DNA of 64,000 nt from Pipra filicauda (Eukaryota; Chordata; Aves; Passeriformes; Pipridae), in NCBI RefSeq assembly GCF_003945595.2, contig NW_024105087.1, forward strand, positions 930,001 through 994,000. Reading direction: 5' to 3'. Positions 1 to 12,500 of the stretch are shown piece after piece. A model generated the notes under the pieces. It was not told the origin of the DNA, did no database searches, and worked only from the letters and a program-made list of their open reading frames with translations. Each line of letters starts with the position of its first letter. The stretch's first letter is position 1. Position numbers and translations under genes: made by a program.

Positions 1-1646
1 GCGGATGTTCCTGACATAACAGTCAGAAGAAAGGTCTAGAAAACAAGTTCAGGAAGGGAGAGTTAAAAGTGACAACATTCTGGTCTAAAGACCGCAGGAG
101 TTTTACCCCTTCACATCAGGCAAGCAAATGTTTGATTTCATCCCTCACCAGGACTATAGGTAAGCACATTCTTAGCCTTAGACATTAATTGCCTGACTCT
201 TGAAATAGAATGTATGCTCCTGTGGTCTTTTAAGTTGTATTTCCATGCTTTTGGGATCTCAAATATGTTTTTTTATGTTGCATATAAAATTAATATTCTT
301 AGTGTAATATTTTTTCCATTAAAACTTGTTGGCAAGATTTAGAAGGAGAAGGGTTAGTTCTGGTATATTTAAATAAAATTCTTTAAGTATTATTTAAAAT
401 ATATGTGAATGGTGCCAAAATTTAGAAGAGGAAAATTGTTGTGCTTCTTAGCTGTTGTTACAGTGGAGAGAGGGACCAGCTAGGACTTTTATTTCTCAAC
501 ACACTCATAAATGATCTAGATCTCTGGATAAGGGGAACACAAGTCTCTGAATGATACAGAATGATGGACGAGGGTAATGGGAAAGAGTTAGCATGCATTT
601 CTTACAATGCAAGCCATGTGGTATTAAAAAAGGGGTAATAAGTACAATGCAACTGAAGTGATATATTGCGAAAAATGATTCCATTATGGACCATGTTGCC
701 GTGGCGAAGGCAACAAGAACTGATGGATGTGTCCATATTCCATAGCTGTTTGTGGAGAAAATGATGAAAGGGGATGAATGCTGACGTCTTTCAGGAATTG
801 CCCCAAAGGACCCTGTGCTGTGTTTGCAGTCACTCCTAAGCCAGAGCCGGGAGAAAATGTTATGCATTTAACCAATGCAATAAATGTTGGGCATTGACAA
901 ATTATTTTATTGCATTTAGCATCAGTGATACACAAATCATATACAAGATTTATATGGACAGTATGTGAGGTACATATTGAAAGTCGTGTAATGCCTACAC
1001 ACCTGTGATATCCATGCATTGCTAAGGCAAACAAATGTAGTCAGAACATGTAGTGGATTTCCCTGTTTTGTGATACAAAGACTCAAGCCTGTTGTAAGCT
1101 ACAGGATACAATAAATAAGGTTCTATAATTGTTGAATTTATGTTGTGTGGAAACAATAATGCTTGTGTGGTCAGAGCTAAATGTATTACAGTCATTCTAT
1201 GAGGGATACAGTAGTCAAACATACTTCTTCAATGTTTTCATAATTCAACTGTTGATGGCCAAAGATAAAGCATAAATAGCACAATCTTACTGTGGTCAGA
1301 TATAAACACATATCTGTTTAGTGGTGTAGATGGGATCTGTACAGACCTTAAGAGCAGCAGACATAGATCAGTTCGAATGTTAATGCAGAGGAGTACAAAG
1401 ATGCATTTAAGTGCCCAAAAACAGTGTAGTTTCTATAGATAAATATTGCACTTGACATTGCTATTACATGCAATAGGTGATCTTTAAGGTTATTCTGGCT
1501 TTTTGGAGGATTTCTCACCTGTAAAACATGAACCTCAGTCTTGATAAATATCAAAACAAAACTACCAGAGATTATTTCCCCCGTGAGTAGCAATCAGGTG
1601 TGGAATCTGAGGTTGAAACATAGAGAAAACATAAACAAAAAGGCCC

Positions 1647-1720
1647 TTTTTTTTTTTTTTTTTTTCTTTGTTTGGTTTTGGTTTTGGTTTTAAATTTTAT
1701 TTTATTTTATTTTTTAATAT
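1647..1720. repeat. T-rich low-complexity tract
   Basis: A run of about 19 T followed by degenerate TTTGG and TTTTA units. Simple-sequence repeat with no coding content. Confidence 0.75.
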
Positions 1721-2115
1721 CTGCAATTGAAAAAGATATATTCTTAGTAGTTTTCATGTGTAAGTACACACATCAGAATTACTGAAGTGCACAATGCTCT
1801 CATCAGTCCTGTTTGAAAGACTTTCTTATCCTGCAAAGCATAATCCTGGTACCCCTGAGTATTAACTGATGCTGGTTAATCAGCCCAGGTTTGCTCTCTT
1901 GACCCTCTGTCATTGACTTACAAGGCTTTTCTAAGTAGATCAGCCTGCTTTGTAGCATAGCAAAACTCACACAGAAATACCAGGGAGCCCTAAAACTGGA
2001 GGCAGAAGAGCATTTAGCAATAGTAACACCTTCGTGTGCCTAATGGCAATGCTTGTGTGTGCTTCTGTACTTCTAGATGTAAGCAGTTTTGGATCATGTT
2101 TCAACTCAAAACAGT

Positions 2116-2200
2116 TAAACAATATACCCTGTATATTTACTATAGAAAAAATACTATATTTACCATAAACAATATGCCCTGTATATTTACTATAAAAAAG
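2116..2200. repeat. Local tandem duplication, period about 50 bp
   Basis: A block beginning TAAACAATAT and running through CCCTGTATATTTACTATA starts at 2116 and again at 2166, with one base changed (ATACCC versus ATGCCC). It is a recent local duplication of AT-rich DNA. Confidence 0.7.
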
Positions 2201-5200
2201 ATCAACTGATAGATGGTTGACCAGGATTGATAGTTGTGGTCATTGTCATTCGCTTCAGATAGAAATTTCTCTTTGTTAACCTTTAGGGAATGTATTACTT
2301 TAACATCTGAAGCACCATGTGGCTGAAGCTGATGTGTCAGTGCTCCTTTGGAACAGTATCTGCTGGGGACATACAATGTTCTGGTAGTCCGATAAGAAAG
2401 GCATTGTAAGAAAGGCAGGCTGCAAACTCCTGTAGGATATCCCCTCAGAGTCACTGGAATAGTTAGTACTGAACAGGAAGAAAGCATACCTGGAAAGAGT
2501 GGTTCCCAAAATTTCTGTGACTGTGTGATACCTTCTCTTTGAGGCCATGCCAAGTGTTATTTCCAGTCTGTGTCTGCAGTAGGGTGCGTATTGGGAAGGC
2601 AAAACCATAGTGGCACTTCTTGAAAGCTGTTATACCTCCTTGCTGTTTTTCATCTGTTCACAGTGTATATGCATCTGCTCGAAAGCTGACTGCTGTACAG
2701 GAAAAGGCTGTTTATACCTGATTTAACCCTTCCATGTAAGGCACTACAGATAGGCAGAGGTCAGTGCCGTGTTTGCTTCTCCTTGCACTGAAAAAATAAA
2801 CGGGTCATAATTCTGGTTCCATGTGACAATTGGCAATTAGATATTAGGCAATGTTTTGCAATATGAAATTAGTAGAATGACCCCAAGGGATCAAGAGCCA
2901 AGAGTGGGCGGCTGACACCCATTTTGTCTCCTTTTCATTTCCCTAGGAGACCAGGATTGTTTCAAGTGAATTTCTTATGCTTGTGGGTGTCAATTTGAGA
3001 TTCATTAAATTAAAGGGAGCTTTGCTCTTGAATTCCTCCTGTGTCACCAGCATCTCTTTCTTCTAAGTTAGATTTCGTGAACAGAGACTTTTGCACATTG
3101 TCTTGCAGCTTTTCTTGACATTCAGGGTACTTTGTGATAAAGAAGTGCTTGTGGCTATTTGGTATAAATTCATCAGCTGTTATATACTAGACCTTACAAA
3201 TGAATGCTACATTCTGTTGCTGCATGTTTATTTGAATTATTTGCAATGCCTTCACACTTCCCTCTCCCAGCTTAGAAATGGATATGATTGCAGCATGGCT
3301 GGCTGTTGGTAAGAGGGACAAAGAGGGCAGAAGAATGACATGCAGAAGCTCTGTTTGGTCAGTGGCTGGCAGAATTAATTCTGAAAGAAATTACTGTGCC
3401 GAGGAAATTTGTGTAGCCCCATCACAAATTGTTGTTATTCAGCTCATACTGGATTTGACAAACGTATAGTTCAGTGGTTCTTTGGAAATAATAAAAGATC
3501 AATTATTGTGCTGGGGTGTAAAAAGCTATGCCAAATTTCTGACCAAAAAACAGGAAGCTGTGTTATGAATTGCCTTGAGAAATAAAAGATTTCCTTCCTT
3601 CTTCACATCATGAGCAAGTGCATCACCTTCATTCAGGGCAGAGATAAAATTCCAATCCATATGGATTTTGTAGTGCCTTTGGGCTGGATAGTTTGACCAC
3701 CTCAGTAGAGAGGCTACTAGCAACTCTTCAATTCTTTCACTTGGAATGCCATCCCTATGGCCTCCTCTTTCATAAACCTACAAGGGGCTGGGGTTGCCAG
3801 GCTGGCCCATGAATTCAAGATGATGCTTTCACTGCAGTGGGTTGTTGCAGTGCTATGTGTCCAGGAGCAAACTGAGTGGAATAGGTGTAGTAATTATCTT
3901 TTGCTGTGTGGAAAATGTGACATGTTTGGTGAAAAGCAATAGACTGCCAAGATCTCTCTATTTATTCCCCCTCTAAACCTGTTTTGGTTTTTTTTTCCTC
4001 ATACATCTGCGACAATTGTCTCAGCAACCCTCAAAAAACCTCATGTGTCTTGGGCTGAGTGGTTTGCCAGGGAAAATTATAGCTGACAATCCCATAATTC
4101 AGCATAATAGATGGGTGAACATGGGAGGGGGTTGCTTGCTCTCTGGTATTTTTAGAAAGTGGCAGGTAAGGATTACAGTGTCTGTGCTCATGGTGTAGTG
4201 GGGAATATGACTTTGTAAGAGTTAGGCAGTGCAAATGATAAGGTTTCATGGGATGGAAAACAATTCTGCTGTATTCAGGAGGGGAAACATCTTCTTACTC
4301 CCACCCAGGGTAGGCAAGTCTGTCTTCCCTTCTATCCTTTTAAGAAAGAATCCGTCTTTTGTGTGTCCAAACTTATTGCTGAGGCATCCCATTAAGCGAG
4401 TCACCACAACTTCCTGTTACTTGGTGGTGTCCTATCAATACTTAATTTTGCCCACCTTTCCTGCCTCAATCAGGTCCCAGAAACTACCTCCACCCTCCCG
4501 CCCACAAGGTTTTTAGCACCCAGGCGACATACATACCGATCCCCTGTGCTGGGGCTGATGGCAGCTCTTCAGAGACACTGCCTTGTGCCAGGCGCATCAG
4601 CGCCCGCCCATCCAGCTCTCCAGTATATGCCACCCTAGGGATCATGTGTTAGCTGGACAAGCCACTCGAGGAGGAGACTAGTAGTGAGAATGTAAGGAGT
4701 GGTAGCTAAACAGAAACGGGTGAGTAAAGCTGTTTTACAAATGATAAAACACTGTTCCCAGGGGAGCCTGGAACTGGAGCCTTTTGGTGGGGCAGGTGAG
4801 AAAATAGTGGTTGATGGTGTACCTGGCAGTGGCAGCATGATGGGAGAGTGAGGGGCTTGAGGTTGCCATTGAGAGAAAGAGCAATGGGAAAGCAGAAAAA
4901 AACAGACAAATCAGCAAGATTTTGTAGAAGATACAGAAAGCTCAGAAAGAAGCCAGAAAGGGGAGAGAAGGCAAAGAAGCTAAATAATGAGAAGAAGCAA
5001 AAGAAAAGTTAGACTGCTGAAAAAGATTGCAATATAGTTGCAAGACCCGAAGGATGTCATTCAGCAGCAAATCTGAAGATACAAAAGCTACTTGACTCAC
5101 TATAGGGCACAAGAAGCATGCCAGAGATTCATGTGAGCTTGAGAACATGTCAGGATCCTGCTTGTTGGTGCCTGGGCATGTGGTATAAACTAGAGGATTT

Positions 5201-6297
5201 GGAGGTGGTACAGCTCACTCTGACACCTCTGCTTCTGTTACTGACTGGAGGGTACTGGGTGCACTTTCTACAGAGGATCTTTGGGTCTGCTTTCATTTCC
5301 AAGAAAATCCAGTTTGTGTGTACTCAGACTGCTCCACAAACCAAACAATAGTACATGGGAATGGGGATATTTTAAAAGGACAGCCCCAGCTTTAGAAAAA
5401 CACGCTAATGTAAGTATGTGCAAAGGGAAGATGCTTTGTGGACTAGCATATCACTGTCTTGGAAGTTTTGCTTATTCTATCAAAGTTAGTTAATTTGTTC
5501 TGTGAGAAGGTTGTAAACAAGCAGCTGGTGGGCTCCCCTTGAATTCTGGAGTTATTCACCTCTTCTGTTGACATCCAAAATCATTCTGTTTGCATCCAAA
5601 AAGGCAGGAGAGAGGTGGCTGTTAGGGTCTGAACTGTGTCTTTCCTAAGAAATACTGAATTAAATTATTGACAATTGATAGGATAGAAGGAAAAACTGGA
5701 TTATCTATTGCATTTCAATTCTGTAGTTGAATAGATGAAAAGGTTTGAAAGGATGAAAGGCTTGTTACTTCACCACGGTGTATTTTGTAACCCTGTAATA
5801 CAGGCTTTTTGGCTAATTTCTGGTAGAGCAATGGAGAGAGCAGGTTTATCATATTGTCAATCCCTGCCTGCTGAAACTTGCGTCTTCATTTCATGTGTGT
5901 TATTAAAAAATAAAATAAAAAAGCCTGACTTGCACCTCAAGCTTCAGTTTCATTCCTTTGGTCAAATACCAAAATGAGGCAGTTATTTCCTCATGAAGTA
6001 GAAAATCTGACTAAATAAGTCACCAATTTGCACAAATGTCAGTTGGAGAAGTGTTTCCTGTGTATTAAATGAGGTTTAGAAGAGAAGATTTTAGGCAGTC
6101 TGAAAACCACACCCACCTAATTCTGTATTGTAATTTGTTGGCAGGACACCTTGTGAAAACTAATTGACACACTGAAAAGTTTTCTTATTGACAGTATCTA
6201 ATTACCTAACATATATTATTACCTATCATGTTTTTTTTTTGTTCTCCCCTGGCGAGTAAATGCTTATCAATTACAAGGAAGTGGGTGGAGTTAGGGT

Positions 6298-6502
6298 GGG
6301 ATAAAGGGTAGAAGTCACATTATCATTGAGAGTATCTGTGGTGTTAGGTTCAGAGAGCAGCAGCCTTCACCTAGACATAATTTTGGCTCTTAGAATGTGT
6401 AATTCTTATTTGGCTCCATCTCTGGAAGCTTGCTAGATTCTCCACTACGGATGAGCATATATTCTCAGAAAGGCAGCTGGTTGGCATTTTGGAGGAGTAA
6501 GC
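6298..6502 (+). promoter_or_regulatory. Putative promoter and 5' leader of gene A
   Basis: The 200 bases before the gene A start codon are AT-rich and nearly free of CpG. A TATA-like GGGATAAAGGG lies at 6298-6308, about 195 bases before the ATG. It would suit a transcription start near 6330-6340, but no transcript evidence is available. The leader contains an ATG at 6451 that opens a 22-codon frame overlapping the true start out of frame. An in-frame TGA at 6452-6454 shows that the protein cannot begin further upstream in the same exon. The assignment is inferred from position and one weak motif. Confidence 0.35.
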
Positions 6503-9500
6503 ATGGAAGAAAATAGAGAGGGCCATGGTCTTGCAGAAAGCAAGATTTTGTCAATCTGGATGATTTTGTTTGTGGCGTTAGTTTTGTTGCCTTCGATGTT
6601 CCGAGTGTCATTGGGGATTTCTCATTTCTATGTGAATATTGTAATAAAAATATTAGAGGTAAGTTGAGAATTAGGTTCAAAAGGTATGTGTTTGCTACAG
6701 GACATGTTTAATAATAAAATCTGTACATTTTTTATAGAAGCCATAAAAGTCAGCAGAAAGAATTCCATTAACTTGGATGTGTTGTTTGAAGCTTTGTTTT
6801 ACATGATAGACTTTGAGCGGTGTCTTTAATGATATCGAGTTATGTGCTGTCTTACATATAATCTGCTGCTGGTTTGAGGTTTTCCTGGATTAAAATAGAG
6901 ACTCCATGATCTATTCTAGTTCAGGCTGGTTAAAGTACTTCATGCAAGTAGCATACTCATGAAAAGTCAGATATAAAGAAAAAGAGGTATTAGTTTATGG
7001 GACTTGGTAAGTAATAAGAACATGTATTTTAGATGTACATAAGATTCAGTGGTTTTATTTGGATTATTTTATTTACATGGTATTAATATTCTAGGTAAGA
7101 ATATTCACTCTGTGTGTTGCTTCTTCCAGATGTAAATCTGGAGGATCAAGCAGTTACAAGTTCTGTTGTACGAGACTCGAGGAGTCTGTGCAACCTTCTA
7201 AAAGTGTAATTTTTCTAGGGATGAACTGATCATGGCTAAGATCTTAATTCTGCTACTATCAGTAAGAGGTTTCTGGGGGTTTTAATAAGCCATAATTCCA
7301 TTTAGTTTTTCAAGTTTGACTTTTCGTATCCATCATTAGCCAGAAGTAGGTGCGGTGAATTCATCATACTGAACAGTGAAGGATTTCCATTTTCCAGTAG
7401 ATTAACTTTGTGCTTCTGGCATAAACCTGCTTTCTGTGAATATACTTTCTACTTGTGGCAGAAAACACATTACTAGTATTATTGCTATTATTATTATTAA
7501 ACTGTTGGAGTCATCTATTTGTGCAGTATAACATGTCTGTAGCCATGTGATATAGTTAATATCATAATCATCTTATCTTGCCAATTCTGTCTTTTTTTCT
7601 GTCTTATAATTCTTCTATCTCTTTTTGTTTGTTTGTTTGTGTTTGTTTGAGTGTTTGTTTTTTATTTTGTTTCATTTTAATGCTGATTAAGAGCTCTTGG
7701 GCAGGATCTGTCTTCAGCTGTATGAACAACATTTAGCATAGTGCACAGGACTGCAAAGTTTGGGGTTACTTGCTTTTTCAGATACCAGTGTTAATGACAA
7801 ATGACTGCCTGGAGTGGCTATGTGTAATATTGGCCTTTATACGTCATATGTTTTTTTAATCAACTAGTGCTATGCTAATTAAATGCTTCTTGGTACCTTC
7901 TTCTTGGCACGCTTATATCAAATCTGAGAAGGTCTTTGGACAGGTCTTGCCGCTGCAGTTGCCAGACATTAAAATAACTTCCGTATTTTTCCCCCCACCC
8001 TGTGCACTTTCCAGCTTTGAGAGACATTTGACTCACTCAGTGTGTGCTTTATATAGGAAGGCAATTCTTTCGTGAAGCACATTAGATATTTCTCTTTCCA
8101 CAGTTTTTTGTAACAGGTTATAAGCATGACAATTTTGTGTTCACAATGTGGAGGATCAATTTATCAAAAAAGAAATAATTAAAAAGTTAATTGTTATGTA
8201 ATCAGGTGAGCCTTTTATGTTTAGTTCCCTGTGGCCACAGCAGCTAATAACAGGAACAGCACAATTCCATGCACTGCAGTTCAGACTGGCTTGTTTTGTG
8301 TTTTAGTTCAAAGTTGCTCCCTAATTGTTCAATGGGCAAAAAAGGAGTTTCTTCTGTTTTCATCTGACAGGTAATTCCAACGACTTTCTTTGAAGTATTG
8401 CTCAAATGCTTTTCATTGTGCCAAAAGAGTAACTAAGAGCTATTTTGGGGGGAAATGGGAGGGAGAGAGGATGGAGGGAATTTTAGGTCACCTTTGCTTG
8501 TGCTGTGGCCCACTAGGCTCTTTGCAGGGAAGAGTACGACTGGGAAATGCTGGGTTAAAGCTTGTGCATGTAATTGCTGGGCCTATTCTCTGAGTCCTGG
8601 GGCTCATTCCTCAGAATATGGCCAAAATTGCAGCTTGGGATACAGTCAGCTTTAAGCAGGCTTCTATGCACCGCTTGTTTGAGAAATTAACAACTTGACA
8701 TTGAAAGCCCAGTGAAGGGTGGACTGGTTTCCAGCTGTGACATTATCTACCTGAGATATTGCTAATGGGGTAATGCATAGAGACAGACCATGTTTCCTGT
8801 TTTTATCCGCAATGGCGAAATAGGATGCCAAACCGGATAGCTAAGCTCAAAATGCTAAGAGCAGATGCTTAGTCATATATTAGCACACTATGGATTATAT
8901 TGCAGGAATATCAGTGATTTAGGAAGTACCAAACAACTGGTTGGTGTTTCAGCAAAAAAATCCAACCTTGAGCACTATGACTGGATTCTCCATTATGTTG
9001 CATTTGATTTAGTCTGTTATGTAGACCTGCAAAATTAACAGAAAACTTCTCACCTGGCAACACTTTATATTTGTTTCTTACAGCTGTAGATGGCAAATAG
9101 GGAGGCAGAGGGAAAACATGTTTTATTTTCATCTATGTTTGTCAGCTTGAGAAAAATAAAAAAGTAGAGATTGAAATTGAGGACTTCAAAGTCAGAAAAT
9201 ATTTTTCAAAGAAATCATATCTGTAGCCCTTACTGAATTTGCTGGGAGCAAAAAAAAATGTGTTTTAGAATAAAGCTTAAGTTTTCAGATCTATTACTAA
9301 GCAATGAGTAATGGTGGCATATGATGAGATAAGTCAATTTGATTTCTTGACTTCACTGAAGTGTTTTAGCACTGTGAACAGTGACTGGAACAAATGGAAA
9401 AGATGTAATCATGTATGGAAATAATTTGTACCATCTAGAAGTGATAAAGATGAATGTGGTTTGATTTCTGATAAGGTTACTTTTTCCCATATGCTTGTAA

Positions 9501-12500
9501 ACTTCTATTTGTAAATAATGTGTTTTCTGTGAGTTTGTACTTGCTTGTCTATATCAGAGTTTGATGGAAATGACAATACTAGCGAAGCCGTTCTAGGGAC
9601 GGTATTCCAGCTGTTCCAAAAGAAAATGCCTTTGCTCTCGCAGTCCTGTGGAGAGTCAAAGAAACATATTGAACAGCTGTAGCTCTATTTGCCAAGAATC
9701 TTCTGGAATTTTGAGTTCTGAACTTCTGTATGAAATTGGAGCATTGTTGTTTCTTGAGAAATACTCACATGTAGGAAAGACATCTAATACTTGTGAATAG
9801 TCTTTGAATTGATAGCTATACGGAGGTAGCTAATATGCTGTAAACTCCCACTGGAGTATGGGCAGATGTTGCTGACACTTAAACTAGTGAAAGAAGCTCC
9901 CTGCCGTGCTTTCAAATACATGGCTATCCTGAGCTAGCCTCTGCAACAAAGCCCAAACAAGTTACACCTGTGCTCCTGTTCCAAACAAATGTTTGTGACC
10001 CTTCTCAACCTATTTCATCAGCTCTCACTAAAGCAGGCAGGAGATTTGTGAGTCCTTTTCACAATCTGATGGTGGACAGTCACATTCTCTCAGGCATGCA
10101 ATGTAATACTCAGATCATTTGATCTGGGTTCTTGGTTGTGATGTGAAAGGGGAAATGAGGCCAGACAGAAAGGACTGTTGGATGAAAAGGTCCCAATTGC
10201 TTGATCTTAGATGGTGATTTTAGTTTGTGCTAAAAACCTACTGACCTTCTCTTTGCCATTGTATTGGAAGACTATGGGGAGTAAATGCCCCAAAGCCTTT
10301 GTCACACATGAGAAAAGGATTGAGAAAAGCCAGTGTAATGAGTGACTAGAAAAACCTCTTGTAAGAATATGGGAGAAGAGGTAGTAAAATATGGGAAGAG
10401 ATGCAAAACTGAATTTTTACATAGTATAGAAAAATGGAGTACTTTAAATGGAAAAGGGAGGAAAAACTGCAAAACCCTCATAAAAAAAACCACAAAAAGT
10501 GAGATTTCAGAAAATCAATGTTCCATATTGTATAGTTTTTCCTGTCAGGTACTATGAAGAAAATAATTAATATAACCAAGTATTGGACATTCTTATTTTG
10601 TTTAGAATGTAATTACAGGAAGCTCAAAAAAATGGACTGTTGGAGTTAAGCTGTCAGGCCTTCAGTATTCCATCTGGGATCAACCACTGGATGTTTGGGC
10701 TCCTCGTGTCCTCATCACTTCAGAAATGGAAGTGAGGAAAGCACAGCAGCTGAGTTCTCGTTCAGTCAGCAAACTTAGGAATGAAGTTGCTACATTTAAT
10801 ACTTAAATTCTGTGTTAGTTGCAACATCTGTTTTTTTTTTTTTGTAAGGCATTTAAAACATCCTTTCATTACTGTTTTGCAACAAAGACCAGCATGACAG
10901 CTCTGTCTCAATGCTGTGCAATACAAAGGTGATCGCAAAGACTTATTTCATTTTTAAAAACAAATTATACGTACAGATGCAACTGAATGCAAAACAACAT
11001 AGTAGCTAGTCTGCTGAGTCAGTCCAGAGTTTGACCCAGACAGACAGTTTGACAGGCTTCAATTCAACTGCTCGATGAAAAGCTGAAGAGCTGGGTGGTT
11101 GTATGGTCAGATTCCCTCCTCACTCCTTGTTACCTCAGTCTCCCATGCCAGTTCATGAGCTGGGAGGGTTTTGTGTTCCACAATAATTTTCATCCATGTT
11201 TTTTTTGTAACTGCTCCCATTTCAAACGATCTCTGGTGACATGTTCTGGACAATGAACTCACAACTTAACTGTGTTTTGTGGAAATATATTGCCTTTTTC
11301 TTGCTCATACACTCTGCCCAACACTTTTATATGATGAACCTCAGTTCTTGTATTAGAAAATAGATAACTGTACCTTATGCACTTGCCCTGTGCCAGTCCA
11401 GATTTTGTAGACCTCTGTCCCCTGCCATCTTGGCCAAGCTGACAAACCCTGTGTAACTGTTCAGCCCTTGAAAGCTCCTTCTCTTCTGCCTTGTCCCCTC
11501 GTCTTTGTAACCTTGACCATTTAGTTACCGCCACTTTTGTCTCACTCTTTCTCTGTTCTATGAGTCAAGACTTTATATTTTACTAGTAATCTTTATAAAT
11601 TTTTGTTGGTTTTGTCTTGTCTTATTTAAATTAGTTAACATATATTTTGAGTCACCTTGGTCAGTAATTATCACCCTTTTTCTATTTGGCAATCAAAAGC
11701 CAGCTTCCTTGAGGCATTCCAAATCCTCTAGGACAGTATGAGCAAGCTCATTTCTCGCAGTGCTTGCTGGCTGCCAGGTGCCTCTCTGTGTAGGAGGACT
11801 GTGATAGGCAAGATAAGGGTGGTAGACAGGAGACAGGAAAGCAGAGAGTAAGGCAAAAAGGCTTTATTTGTCAAGCTCAGTGATTTTTTATTTATTTTCC
11901 TCCCTCATGCCATACAAGTATCCTAAAAGAATATTGGGGAAGGGGTGAGAACCAGCAGTACATTATAAAGAGGTTAAATTTGCCACATGTCTGCCTTTAC
12001 TCTCTTTTGCAACATTGCTGTACCTGTTCCGGATGTTCTTTCATTTCTCAGTGTGTGGGCTGCTGTTTTCATGACATCCCCTGGCTCCACAATTCTGACT
12101 CTTCATGTGTTGCAAAAGATTGAGACAGGTGATGTACCAGTTGACCTTTTCAAGAGAGTAATTGGGAAGTATAGTGACGGGCTGTGGTGTGGGATTTTTT
12201 TTATTTTAATTTCTTCTTTTTTGATTTTGTTTGTTTGTTTTATGGTGTTATAACAGATGGTTTACATGGAGTTTAAAATACCCCATCAAAGCCTATTCTG
12301 CTTTCACTTTTTTCTTTTCTTTTAAGATGGCTGCTAAGAAAAAGTTCACGAAGGGTAACTAAAATATCCTAATTACGCCTTGGCAAAGTATCCCTTTTTT
12401 TACTGACTTTAATGCTGCAGAAGGAGCTGGTAGAGAGCATGCAAAACTTCAGGATGGCAAAAAAACTAATTGATATTGTTGGCACATGCAACACATTGTA

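Larger units (their letters stand above)
1..6297. other. Intergenic region upstream of gene A
   Basis: No gene is supported here. The open frames are short, overlap on both strands, lack splice context and resemble no protein I recognise. The sequence is AT-rich and CpG-poor, so no CpG-island promoter is present. It contains a T-rich low-complexity tract near 1647-1720 and a 50-bp-period local duplication near 2116-2200. In mammals the neighbour upstream of GPAT3 is ABRAXAS1, transcribed the other way. I saw no exon of it here, so if synteny holds it lies beyond the left edge. Confidence 0.6.

Noticed and set aside
1..6300. Possible ABRAXAS1 exons expected from mammalian synteny
   Set aside because: No MPN-domain-like exon, CpG island or matching reading frame was found on the minus strand.
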